From the NCBI GenBank assembly GCA_017411385.1, contig JAFQQF010000024.1, positions 1 to 64,000 of the forward strand: a stretch of 64,000 nt of DNA. Direction: 5' to 3'. Under the pieces are notes generated by a model. That model saw nothing but the letters and a program-made list of their open reading frames with translations, was not told where the DNA came from and did not search any database. Below are positions 1-6,700 of this stretch, one piece after another. Every line of letters begins with the position of its first letter. Within the stretch, counting starts at the first letter, position 1. The translations under genes and the position numbers were made by a program. The stretch is from Ruminococcus sp. (lineage in GTDB: Bacteria > Bacillota > Clostridia > Oscillospirales > Acutalibacteraceae).

Positions 1-441
1 AGGGATTGAAAGTTAAGCAGAAACTTAGCGTGTGAATCCCCCCTGAATGGCATTCGCCATTCTTCCCCCCTTTAGGCAAGGGGGGCTTTTGTAGGATTGA
101 GGATTTGAATTTCCCCCTGAATGGCATTCGCCATTCTTCCCCCCTTTAGGCAAGGGGGCATATAAGGCTCCCTTGTGTAAAGGAAATTCCCCTGTTAGGG
201 GAAATGTCGGCTTTGCCGACAAAAGGGTTGCCGCTTTCGCAGAAAGGCTGTCAGCGAAGGTGGCGAGGGATTGACCTTGATGCTGTCACTTCAGCCGAAG
301 TGTTCTGCTTTCCCCGAAACCTTATCAATCCTCCCGAGTTTTGCCGTGGGCAAAACCCACCCTCCTTTACACAAGGAGGGCATATAAGGCTTCCTTGTGC
401 TTAGAGGCACGGGGCGTCGAAGGCGCCAACCCCTACGAATA
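1..441. repeat. Composite palindromic repeat cluster (copy 1)
   Basis: Non-coding. It contains two copies of a hairpin unit built around TGAATGGCATTCGCCATTC followed by CCCCCTTTAGGCAAGGGGG, then a block running from GGCTCCCTTGTGTAAAGG through paired CGGCTTTGCCG and GTTTTGCCGTGGGCAAAAC stem-loops to CCTCCTTTACACAAGGAGG. The same modules recur, in a different order, at 17284-17955. Sense and antisense forms of the ends (CCCTTGTGTAAAGG versus CCTTTACACAAGG) make the block an imperfect long inverted repeat, like a MITE or REP-type element. It carries no gene I can support. Confidence 0.85.
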
Positions 442-484
442 AAAAACAAAAAATCCGCAGACCGGTTTAAAGTTCTGCGGATTT
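441..484 (-). terminator. Rho-independent terminator of the 178-aa membrane protein gene
   Basis: A 10-bp stem (451-460 with 475-484, AAATCCGCAG/CTGCGGATTT) is followed on the minus strand by a T-rich tract at 441-450. It lies about 25 bases beyond the stop codon of the minus-strand gene at 510-1046. Confidence 0.85.
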
Positions 485-509
485 CTTTTGTGTTAATGAT
501 ATTTGCAAA

Positions 510-1046
510 TTACTCTGCTGTAGCTTCTTCACAAGCCTCAGCTGTTACTTCAACAACCTCAGCAGCTTTTTCTTCAACAGCAGGCTTGTCTGCCTTTTTG
601 TCGAAAACCAAACCGCCAAGCACACCAGCAACGATAACTGCCAGCTCGCCGAAGAAGAGGAGCCAGTAGCCGATTCTTGCCTCAGCAACAGGCATAATCA
701 GATATACAATGCCCTGAATAAAGGTGATGTGGATGCACAGTACGCCGATAACGCCTGCCCACAGCTTCTGGCGCATAAGGCCAAGCCAAAGGATTGCAAG
801 AGTCATCAGGAAGATAAACCAGCCGAAGGTTGTGCCCAGACCCTCACAAAGCACGTGGTAACCCTTAATGATGTTATATTTTACAGCATAGGGAACAAGT
901 GCACTCAAAAGCATCAGAAAACCGCCTGCAAGGCAAACAATGCTCATTGCATCCTTGCCGATAGCCTTGAACATAGTGCCGAAGGTCATATCCTTGAAGC
1001 CTTTGATTGCAGAGATAAGCTCTCTGAACTTTTCTTTGATGTTCAT
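510..1046 (-). CDS. Four-helix membrane protein with acidic C-terminal tail, unknown function
   Basis: A 178-residue protein of unknown function. After about 40 polar residues there are four hydrophobic segments (starting near MSIVCLAGGFLMLL, TTFGWFIFLMTLAI, WAGVIGVLCIHITF and GYWLLFFGELAVIV) and an Ala/Glu/Val-rich acidic cytoplasmic tail of about 30 residues. I chose the ATG at 1046 rather than the GTG nine bases upstream because the GGAG ribosome site in the leader is then 8-9 bases away. It is a single-gene unit: its own terminator lies downstream, and the gene upstream of it (1178-1552) ends in a separate terminator. I do not recognise the family. Confidence 0.75.
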   Translation of the reverse strand: MNIKEKFRELISAIKGFKDMTFGTMFKAIGKDAMSIVCLAGGFLMLLSALVPYAVKYNIIKGYHVLCEGLGTTFGWFIFLMTLAILWLGLMRQKLWAGVIGVLCIHITFIQGIVYLIMPVAEARIGYWLLFFGELAVIVAGVLGGLVFDKKADKPAVEEKAAEVVEVTAEACEEATAE

Positions 1047-1136
1047 TTTATTCACTCCGTTTATTTATTTGTTGCATTAATGATACGATATTCTTGCAGT
1101 AAATGTCAATATTGCGTGCAGCTTTTTGTAATATCA

Positions 1137-1168
1137 TACAAAAACTCTCTGCCGCAAAAGCAGAGAGT
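1137..1168 (-). terminator. Terminator of the ychF transcription unit
   Basis: A perfect 9-bp stem ACTCTCTGC/GCAGAGAGT (1144-1152 with 1160-1168) is followed by a T5 tract on the minus strand. It sits just past the stop of the 124-aa protein gene, ending the ychF operon. Confidence 0.85.
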
Positions 1169-1177
1169 CGGATTTTG

Positions 1178-1552
1178 TTATATGAAAATACCTGTGTTCT
1201 GAGCAATAACACCCAACACAAGGGTGAAGAAAATCAGCGTACCTGCCGTACTTGAGGCTATGCTCAGCGCAAGGGAAACCTTGTTAAGTGCGGTTACCAT
1301 TCCGAGCTTTTGGGAAAGCACGGCAAACAGCACGGCAAGCATAGCGTTAAGGTATGCAATAACAAGGCAGATTGCCATGGGGAGCAGTCCTTTTTCTGTG
1401 AACACAACGGTGAAGCCGAAAAGGCTCATTATGGTGACAAAGGAGGCACAAGCCATTGAGAATACAAGAGCAGGGATACCGAAAATAAGGCTGAGAGCTA
1501 GCTTTTTGCCTCTGTGCACCGTTTTGACGGGGTTTAATAAGCTGTTATCCAT
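1178..1552 (-). CDS. Small integral membrane protein coupled to ychF
   Basis: A 124-residue protein of unknown function with about three hydrophobic segments (from LALSLIFGIPALVFSMACAS, MAICLVIAYLNAMLAVLFAVL and LSIASSTAGTLIFFTLVLGV). Its ATG overlaps the ychF stop codon as TAATG, so it is probably translated by re-initiation from ychF. The layout resembles the DUF4190-type small membrane proteins of Firmicutes, but I see no signature that settles this. It is the last gene of the minus-strand ychF unit and is followed at once by a terminator. Confidence 0.75.
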   Translation of the reverse strand: MDNSLLNPVKTVHRGKKLALSLIFGIPALVFSMACASFVTIMSLFGFTVVFTEKGLLPMAICLVIAYLNAMLAVLFAVLSQKLGMVTALNKVSLALSIASSTAGTLIFFTLVLGVIAQNTGIFI

Positions 1553-2646
1553 TATACATTGAAGCGGAAGAGAACAACGTCTCCGTCCTTCATTACATAT
1601 TCCTTGCCTTCACTTCTGACAAGTCCCTTTTCCTTAGCTGCTGTCATGGAGCCGCAAGAAATAAGGTCATCATACGCGATTACCTCGGCACGGATGAAGC
1701 CTCGCTCAAAGTCGGTGTGTATCTTGCCGGCAGCCTGGGGAGCCTTTGTGCCCTTTGTGATAGTCCAAGCGCGAACCTCCTGCTTGCCTGCGGTAAGGTA
1801 GGAGATAAGTCCGAGTAGTGCATAACACTCGTTGATGAGTCTGTCAAGTCCCGACTGCTCAAGACCTAAGTCGGCAAGGAACATTGCCTTGTCCTCCTTG
1901 TCCATTTCTGCAATGTCAGCCTCGGTTGCGGCACAGATGGGGAGCACGGCGGCATTTTCAGCCTTTGCAATTTCACGAACCTTTTTGAGTCCTTCGTTGT
2001 TTTCGATGCCCTTTGCAAAGTCATCTTCGCTCATGTTTGCGGCATAGATGATGGGCTTTGAGGTGAGCAGTGCAGCAGTTGAGAGAAGCTCTGCTTCCTC
2101 TTCGGTGCACTCAACGGAACGGGCACTCTTGCCCTCGTTGAGAGTGTCAAGCACTCTCTTCCAGAAGTCAAGCTCAACCTGATATTTCTTGTCTGCCTTG
2201 AGCATTTTCTGAGTCTTGTCGATACGGCGTGTAACCATCTCGGCATCTGCAAGGATAAGCTCCAAATCAATGGTTTCAATATCACGTACAGGGTCAACAC
2301 TGCCCTCAACGTGAATGATGTCGTCATCGTCAAAGCAACGTACCACGTGAACAATGGCATCACACTCGCGGATGTTTGAAAGGAACTTGTTGCCAAGACC
2401 TTCGCCCTTTGAAGCACCCTTTACAAGACCTGCAATGTCAACGAACTCAACGGTTGCAGGAGTGTATTTGTCTGGGTCGTACATCTCGGCAAGCTTGTCA
2501 AGACGCTTGTCGGGTACTGCAACCACGCCAACATTAGGCTCAATGGTGCAGAAAGGGTAGTTTGCAGACTGTGCGCCTGCATTTGTGATTGCATTGAACA
2601 GGGTGCTTTTGCCAACGTTGGGCAGTCCCACAATACCTAATTTCAT
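1552..2646 (-). CDS. ychF: Redox/ribosome-associated ATPase YchF (Obg-family)
   Basis: A 364-residue Obg-family P-loop protein, the usual length for YchF/OLA1. The N-terminal P-loop GLPNVGKST (about residues 6-14), DIAGLVKGAS (G3 region) and NMSE at the G4 position are visible. NMxE instead of NKxD marks YchF and fits ATP rather than GTP preference. A coiled-coil insert (about 130-200) and a C-terminal TGS domain follow. YchF binds ribosomes and acts in translation-linked stress responses. The first 21 bases of the gene are the attachment site of the element at 2626-15276, so the present AAAGGAG ribosome site, about 10 bases upstream of the ATG, belongs to the element and not to the original chromosome. 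Confidence 0.96.
   Translation of the reverse strand: MKLGIVGLPNVGKSTLFNAITNAGAQSANYPFCTIEPNVGVVAVPDKRLDKLAEMYDPDKYTPATVEFVDIAGLVKGASKGEGLGNKFLSNIRECDAIVHVVRCFDDDDIIHVEGSVDPVRDIETIDLELILADAEMVTRRIDKTQKMLKADKKYQVELDFWKRVLDTLNEGKSARSVECTEEEAELLSTAALLTSKPIIYAANMSEDDFAKGIENNEGLKKVREIAKAENAAVLPICAATEADIAEMDKEDKAMFLADLGLEQSGLDRLINECYALLGLISYLTAGKQEVRAWTITKGTKAPQAAGKIHTDFERGFIRAEVIAYDDLISCGSMTAAKEKGLVRSEGKEYVMKDGDVVLFRFNV
2626..2646. other. attL: left core of the integrated element
   Basis: A 21-bp sequence (ending CACAATACCTAATTTCAT) identical to 15256-15276. It covers codons 1-7 of ychF. Sequence identity stops abruptly on both sides, as expected for a core site flanked by chromosome on one side and element on the other. 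It lies about 100 bases from the 3' end of the integrase gene. Confidence 0.9.
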
Positions 2647-2709
2647 TTTATCTCATTCTCCTTTAAAAAACCGTTTATTTATCAGGGCTTTCAGCATTCG
2701 GCGTTTTAG

Positions 2710-2731
2710 CTTTTACGCCATTTTTACGCCA
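2710..2731. repeat. Left arm-type repeat (tandem TTTTACGCCA)
   Basis: Two TTTTACGCCA units at an 11-bp period, within a 22-bp sequence repeated identically at 15109-15130 in the same orientation. The position just inside both element ends fits arm-type binding sites for the N-terminal domain of a Tn916/lambda-type integrase. The binding role is inferred. Confidence 0.7.
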
Positions 2732-2749
2732 AAATCGCATTGACTTATA

Positions 2750-3940
2750 TTAAGATGCGTCCAAAACCCGATTGTTTTCAAATTGCTTTACAGCTTGATC
2801 CATCGAATCGCTTGTTACGTGAACATAACGATCCATTGTTGTCTGAATACTGGCGTGACCAAGTAACTTTTGCAGAACCTTGGGTTGCATACCTGCCTCA
2901 ATTGCTCTTGTGGCGTAAGTATGGCGTAAAGCATGCATACAAAAATGCTTAATTCCTGCTTCATCACACAGCTTGTAGAGATGGGTGTCATAGGAACTGT
3001 TTTTCGACGGTGCTCCTGTACGCCAATTTATGAAAACGAGATCTCGCATAACAAGCTGTGAGGTTGTACCTGTTCGCCTGTCAATGTATTCCAAGGTTTG
3101 CGACAGAAGAGGGGATTCTTTCCTATTGCCTCGGTTATCCCATATTCCTTTGAGAATTTCGTATGCACGGTCTGTCAAGGGAATGGTGCGATAACTCTGC
3201 TGTGTTTTCGGTGGTCCTGCCCGCCAATATACTTGCTTGTGTCTGTATTCCAATGTTTTGTTTACCGTCAGCGTTCGCTTTTCAAAATCAATCGCATCCC
3301 ACGTAAGTCCGATCAGTTCGCCCGTGCGCAACCCAGTTTCAAGGATAAGGGCGTATTGATTGTAATTATGGGAGCGTTTTGCTGTTTGAAGAAAAATGCG
3401 CTGTTCTTCACGGGTAAGAAAGTGAATGTCATCCTTTGCTCTGACCGGCTTGGTGTACCGTACACCGTTCATTGGATGTTTAGGTATCAGATCATTCATC
3501 AGAGCCGCTTTCAGCATTGTGCCCATTGTGATGTAGGTCTGACGGATGGTGGAGCCTGCATAGTCCTCATCCATCTGCAATAAAACTTTCTTGCAGTGCA
3601 TAGGCTTTACATTCGCAATCGCCATTTTACCGATAACGGGCTGAATATTGAATTTGTATCGCTCACGGTAGTTGCGGAGCGTGTTGGGAGCTAAGTCGCC
3701 AACAATGTTCTCGATCCAAAATTCAAACCATTCATCAACCGTAGTTTCGGTCGGAACAAAAACACCATCGTGTTTATCGGCATATTTGCTTTCTTCAATC
3801 CAGTTGCGTGCTTCGGGAACGGTATTGAAATACTTTTCGTGTCGTTTGCCCGCTTTATCCACAAATCGGGCGTGGTATAAACCGTCCTTTCTTTGGTAAA
3901 TTCCTTTACCACATTCTTTGCCTTTGAGATTCTTTCCCAA
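2750..3940 (-). CDS. int: Tyrosine recombinase (Tn916-family integrase)
   Basis: A 396-residue site-specific tyrosine integrase that would cut and rejoin the att sites of this element. Visible parts are an N-terminal arm-binding domain (about 10-55, [14 protein letters not shown]), a core-binding SAM-like domain (about 65-165) and a catalytic domain with R205 (TGLRTGEL), H336/R339 (HALRH), H362 (LLGH) and the nucleophile Y372 (MDRYVH). All catalytic positions are present, so the enzyme should be active. The start is TTG at 3940 with AAAGGAG seven bases upstream. The gene reads outward toward attL and ychF, about 100 bases away, so its transcript may continue into ychF. The leader hairpin (3942-3973) encloses the ribosome site. 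Confidence 0.95.
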   Translation of the reverse strand: MGKNLKGKECGKGIYQRKDGLYHARFVDKAGKRHEKYFNTVPEARNWIEESKYADKHDGVFVPTETTVDEWFEFWIENIVGDLAPNTLRNYRERYKFNIQPVIGKMAIANVKPMHCKKVLLQMDEDYAGSTIRQTYITMGTMLKAALMNDLIPKHPMNGVRYTKPVRAKDDIHFLTREEQRIFLQTAKRSHNYNQYALILETGLRTGELIGLTWDAIDFEKRTLTVNKTLEYRHKQVYWRAGPPKTQQSYRTIPLTDRAYEILKGIWDNRGNRKESPLLSQTLEYIDRRTGTTSQLVMRDLVFINWRTGAPSKNSSYDTHLYKLCDEAGIKHFCMHALRHTYATRAIEAGMQPKVLQKLLGHASIQTTMDRYVHVTSDSMDQAVKQFENNRVLDAS

Positions 3941-3941
3941 T

Positions 3942-3973
3942 GGTATGCTCCTTTCTCACATAAGAAAGAGCAT
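3942..3973 (-). promoter_or_regulatory. Leader hairpin enclosing the int ribosome site
   Basis: Read on the minus strand, GTATGCTC pairs with GAGCATAC and TTTCT with AGAAA, leaving one bulged base: a 13-bp stem with a small loop. The 3' arm contains the AAAGGAG ribosome site of int. Translation of the integrase would be low unless this stem is opened. Confidence 0.6.
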
Positions 3974-3987
3974 ACTACTACACTATA

Positions 3988-4016
3988 ATTATATCACATA
4001 GCATACTCTTTCTCAA
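3988..4016 (-). promoter_or_regulatory. Sigma-A promoter of int
   Basis: Minus-strand TTGAGA (4016-4011), 17-bp spacer, TATAAT (3993-3988). It lies between xis and int, giving int its own promoter. Confidence 0.75.
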
Positions 4017-4056
4017 GTGATAATTGTTAATTTTATAAATTTCTTGAAGATTTCGG

Positions 4057-4263
4057 TCAGATAATCAGAGCTTGGCTAATGAACTGTTCAAACTCTTTAC
4101 GCTTAACCAATTTCTTTGTGCCGACAAAAAGCACAAACGGACAGTTTGGGGAGCGTAGCATAGAATCAATTTTGTTGATGCCGATATTGCTATACTCTGC
4201 TGCCTCTCTGATTGTCAAAGTTACCTTTTCATGTATTGGTACAGTTTGAAGGTTTTCAGACAT
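4057..4263 (-). CDS. xis: Excisionase, Tn916 Xis-like
   Basis: A 68-residue small basic protein with a MerR-like winged helix: LTIREAAEYSNIGINKI (about 16-32) followed by a wing segment and KLVKRKEFEQFI. This matches the excisionases paired with Tn916-type integrases, which bend DNA near the element ends and direct the integrase toward excision. The ATG at 4263 has GGAGG eight bases upstream. It is directly upstream of int on the same strand, separated by the int promoter and leader hairpin. The family call is from sequence pattern and location. Confidence 0.85.
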   Translation of the reverse strand: MSENLQTVPIHEKVTLTIREAAEYSNIGINKIDSMLRSPNCPFVLFVGTKKLVKRKEFEQFISQALII

Positions 4264-4375
4264 TTTGTGTCCTCCTTTAATTGGAATGACACCTCAACGT
4301 GTGCCTCAAACTCCTCCTTAGTTTATTAAAAATCAAATTGGGTAGTTTTAAGGTATCGGCATTCGGCAAAGGAAC

Positions 4376-4729
4376 TCAGTATTTTTCTTCATAATAGCCA
4401 TACGTGGCTTCCTCTACATCGTTGTCTTCTTCCTTAACGATTTCTTCCGTGAGCGTATCCTTTTCTTTCGCAACCTTTTCCTCTCCGTTTGCTCGGCTGC
4501 AGAGCACCTTGGCTGATACGCTTGAAATGCCGAAGGTGCCATCATCCAAAACCAGGAACGAACGGGTGGACTTGTTGGATGTTGTATCGAATACACGCAG
4601 ATCATCTCTTTTGACACCGTATTCGCTTAACAATCTTGCGACCTTGTTGTAATCGGCAGAGATAATGTATTTTATCTTGCCGGCATCCGCAAAGGTCTGG
4701 TTACCGATATTTATAAAATTACTCCCCAT
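4376..4729 (-). CDS. RemA/DUF370-like small regulatory protein
   Basis: A 117-residue protein. Residues 4-80 (NFINIGNQTFADAGKI, then LVLDDGTFGISSVSAKVL) resemble the RemA/RemB (DUF370) fold: an INIG start, a central helix and a beta hairpin ending in a ...SSVS.. segment. RemA-family proteins in Bacillus bind DNA as oligomers. The last 35 residues are a Glu/Lys-rich acidic tail, absent from short RemA proteins. It starts one base after the stop of the 4731-5588 gene (TGA-G-ATG), so the two are translationally coupled. A role in controlling the element is inferred from context; the match is moderate. Confidence 0.5.
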   Translation of the reverse strand: MGSNFINIGNQTFADAGKIKYIISADYNKVARLLSEYGVKRDDLRVFDTTSNKSTRSFLVLDDGTFGISSVSAKVLCSRANGEEKVAKEKDTLTEEIVKEEDNDVEEATYGYYEEKY

Positions 4730-4730
4730 C

Positions 4731-5588
4731 TCAATAATCCTCCTTTTCAGGCTTAAAGTGGCAGATCAGTTTTCCCTTGCTCAGATCAAGGCTGTAGGTT
4801 TTCCTTCTCCGTGCAAAATCGGTCATACCGTATACCGTTACCGTGCCACCGATTTGCTGCAAAAGACCGATGACATCCGACTTGATCCATCTCTCGATCT
4901 GCGGCACAAGTATGCGTGTAATGGTATCCCGGTTTTTGCCGATTATATTTATATCAGAGGTAACGCCGAGAAGCTTATTGCATTTGGCATTGAATTCAGC
5001 CTGATTATGAGTGCCGCATTCAACCTCGTAATACTCGTTTTCTATGCCGTAGGTTTTTGCAATTACATCGGGGATTACACTTCTACCCTCGTTAAGCAGA
5101 ATTCGGTTTAACTTGCGGCTTGTAGACACCTCACGGTATACGCCTCTTTTAAAAAGTATTTTCTTCACATCCTTAATCATATAGCCGTGTTCAAGACTGG
5201 CGTGCTCCCGCAACAGAATAATATGCTCCTGCTCGGCAGGCTCTTTTCTGAATGTTATTCTGTAAAGATGCTTGCCCAAGTCGGTTGCAATTAAAAGCTT
5301 GAAGTTTCTATAGCCGGTGGATATCTTTTCTGCTCTGAGTACGCCTAATTTAATCAAAGCCTGAATTGACAGCCATGCAGTATCCTCGCTGATGCACTTA
5401 TCGTGCCGCTTGATGGTTAAATCTACAATCAGCCGTTTTGCTTCACATTCCTCCGAAACACCGGATGATAGAATGATCTGAAAAGTCTCCCAGTCTCGGG
5501 GTGTAAACCTCTGCAGCAACTCATTAAAGTGAGCTACATAAGCGTTGTTGCCGGTATCAATCGGCCTGTCAAAGTTAAATTCATTCAT
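4731..5588 (-). CDS. Winged-helix plus PD-(D/E)xK-like protein of a mobile element
   Basis: A 285-residue protein. Residues about 28-110 look like a winged helix (FTPRDWETFQIIL... to ...LLIATDLGKHLYR). The C-terminal half has PD at 173-174 and EVE at 188-190, then a Lys/Asn helix (NAKCNKLLG), the order of motifs in PD-(D/E)xK nuclease folds. This two-part layout resembles the Replication-Relaxation (Replic_Relax) proteins and the C-terminal modules of conjugation ATPases in Firmicutes integrative elements. Its exact role is unknown: replication initiation, processing or a degenerate transfer protein are possible. AAGGAGG lies a suitable distance before the ATG. It is the first gene of a minus-strand unit that continues into the RemA-like gene, xis and int. 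Confidence 0.5.
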   Translation of the reverse strand: MNEFNFDRPIDTGNNAYVAHFNELLQRFTPRDWETFQIILSSGVSEECEAKRLIVDLTIKRHDKCISEDTAWLSIQALIKLGVLRAEKISTGYRNFKLLIATDLGKHLYRITFRKEPAEQEHIILLREHASLEHGYMIKDVKKILFKRGVYREVSTSRKLNRILLNEGRSVIPDVIAKTYGIENEYYEVECGTHNQAEFNAKCNKLLGVTSDINIIGKNRDTITRILVPQIERWIKSDVIGLLQQIGGTVTVYGMTDFARRRKTYSLDLSKGKLICHFKPEKEDY

Positions 5589-5673
5589 GGTTATTATCCT
5601 CCTTGAAGTTTAGATTAGAGCTTCGTTTTTTAATGTGATAAGGGAAGAATATTTTGGCAAGTAAAAAGCAAAA

Positions 5674-5728
5674 CCGCACCGCTATCCAGAACCCTACCGT
5701 TTCGGTTTGGGTTAGATTTGCGGTGCGG
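5674..5728. repeat. Long three-tier hairpin
   Basis: Nested arms: CCGCACCGC/GCGGTGCGG (5674-5682 with 5720-5728), AACCC/GGGTT (5690-5694 with 5709-5713) and ACCG/CGGT (5696-5699 with 5703-5706). It could be a structured RNA, a terminator without a T-tract, or a transfer or replication signal. Confidence 0.7.
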
Positions 5729-5878
5729 ATTGCACATTGAAGGACTTATTTGTAACAAGGGGATAATGCACTAAGGAGCGTTGAATAGAGTTTACAGAAA
5801 CATATGAGACGTATAACCGGCGCTTTCGTTTAATGGGAGCAATTCTTAAATGCTATACTTTACAAAGATGATATATGC

Positions 5879-6215
5879 CCGTCATTTGCAAATGAAGATG
5901 ACCGTCATTTGAAAAAGTCATTCAGATTTATTTTTGATTTATCAAAGATTTATGGCATTCATTTTTTAATGATTGGGAACCCTCGTTTTGGAATGAAAGC
6001 AGAACCATCCTTTCGGAATGATGGGGTAATTTTTGATATGACAAGCTCTGCTTTCTCATTTCGAAAGCAGGGGGGATTTACCTCTTGTCATAACGAAAGA
6101 GAATATCATTTTTTCTATCATTTGAAATAGATGGGAAAACTTCCGAAATTTTATCATTCCGAAGCGTTTATCATTTTTCAAAGACTTTTTTAATTGATAA
6201 TCATTTTGGAACGAA
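5879..6215. repeat. Iteron-like motif cluster with nested inverted repeat
   Basis: At least seven TCATTT(G/C)-AAA-like or TCATTCCGAA-like motifs occur in both orientations, near 5881, 5903, 6056, 6116, 6153, 6170 and 6200. A 12-bp palindrome CATTTGCAAATG is at 5883-5894. A 9-bp inverted repeat TATGACAAG/CTTGTCATA (6037-6045 with 6084-6092) encloses an 8-bp hairpin CTGCTTTC/GAAAGCAG (6048-6055 with 6063-6070). Its function is unknown. Confidence 0.65.
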
Positions 6216-6634
6216 AATTGCGTTTTTTATTGAATTTTCTGCGATTTAATCAATTTTGAATGCACATCCTAAGTGTTTGCGAGTATGATACCCGACGTTT
6301 TTATAAATAAATCAATTATTACCCTTTAAGGGGGAACAGATTTTTTCGAAATTGAAATTTGTGTATTTGGACATAAAATCACAGCATTGTTCGGGGACAT
6401 CAGAAGTAACATTTCTGTCTTGTCTTTTAAGGGGGATTGGCAATTAAATTGAAGCTGTTTTGGACGGGGACATCTATTTGTACATTCACCAAAAGAGAAA
6501 AACTGCAATCTTCGGTTTGGCGAGACAGCATAGTTCATTGAGGTGTACAACGAATATTTAATTAATTCAGGCAGTATTAATGCCGATAAAATGATTTTGG
6601 GAATAATGTTTTGAAAAGAATTTGAAAAAACCCG

Positions 6635-6663
6635 TTGCTATTATTCCTCAAAAGTGGTATAAT
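6635..6663 (+). promoter_or_regulatory. Sigma-A promoter of the eight-gene cargo operon
   Basis: TTGCTA (6635-6640), 17-bp spacer, TATAAT (6658-6663), followed by CGGAGG at 6686-6691 and the Fic ATG at 6701. No other equally good promoter is seen before the 3' end of the operon. Confidence 0.8.
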
Positions 6664-6700
6664 GGTATTCGATATAAGATTTTAACGGAGGAAACTCATT

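Larger units (their letters stand above)
5589..6634. other. Non-coding, repeat-rich control region of the element
   Basis: About 1.05 kb separates the divergent int-side and cargo operons. No open frame here has a credible ribosome site. The region holds a long imperfect hairpin (5674-5728), an iteron-like set of TCATTT/TCATTC motifs with nested inverted repeats (5879-6215) and a weakly duplicated A/T-rich segment (about 6320-6480). It is the only place in the element where an origin of replication or transfer could lie. Confidence 0.6.

Noticed and set aside
729-1202. A 157-codon plus-strand frame opposite the membrane-protein gene
   Set aside because: It crosses a terminator and the intergenic region of the minus-strand genes, has no ribosome site and has a Cys/His/Lys-rich composition typical of antisense frames.
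2626-2646. Search for a tRNA gene at the att sites or elsewhere in the window
   Set aside because: The core lies in ychF coding sequence, and no cloverleaf with a T-loop GTTCGAATC-like motif was found anywhere.
5909-6550. Short open frames at 5909-6130 (+) and 6326-6550 (-) in the element's control region
   Set aside because: They have no ribosome site, poor protein-like composition, and overlap the repeat and hairpin structures.
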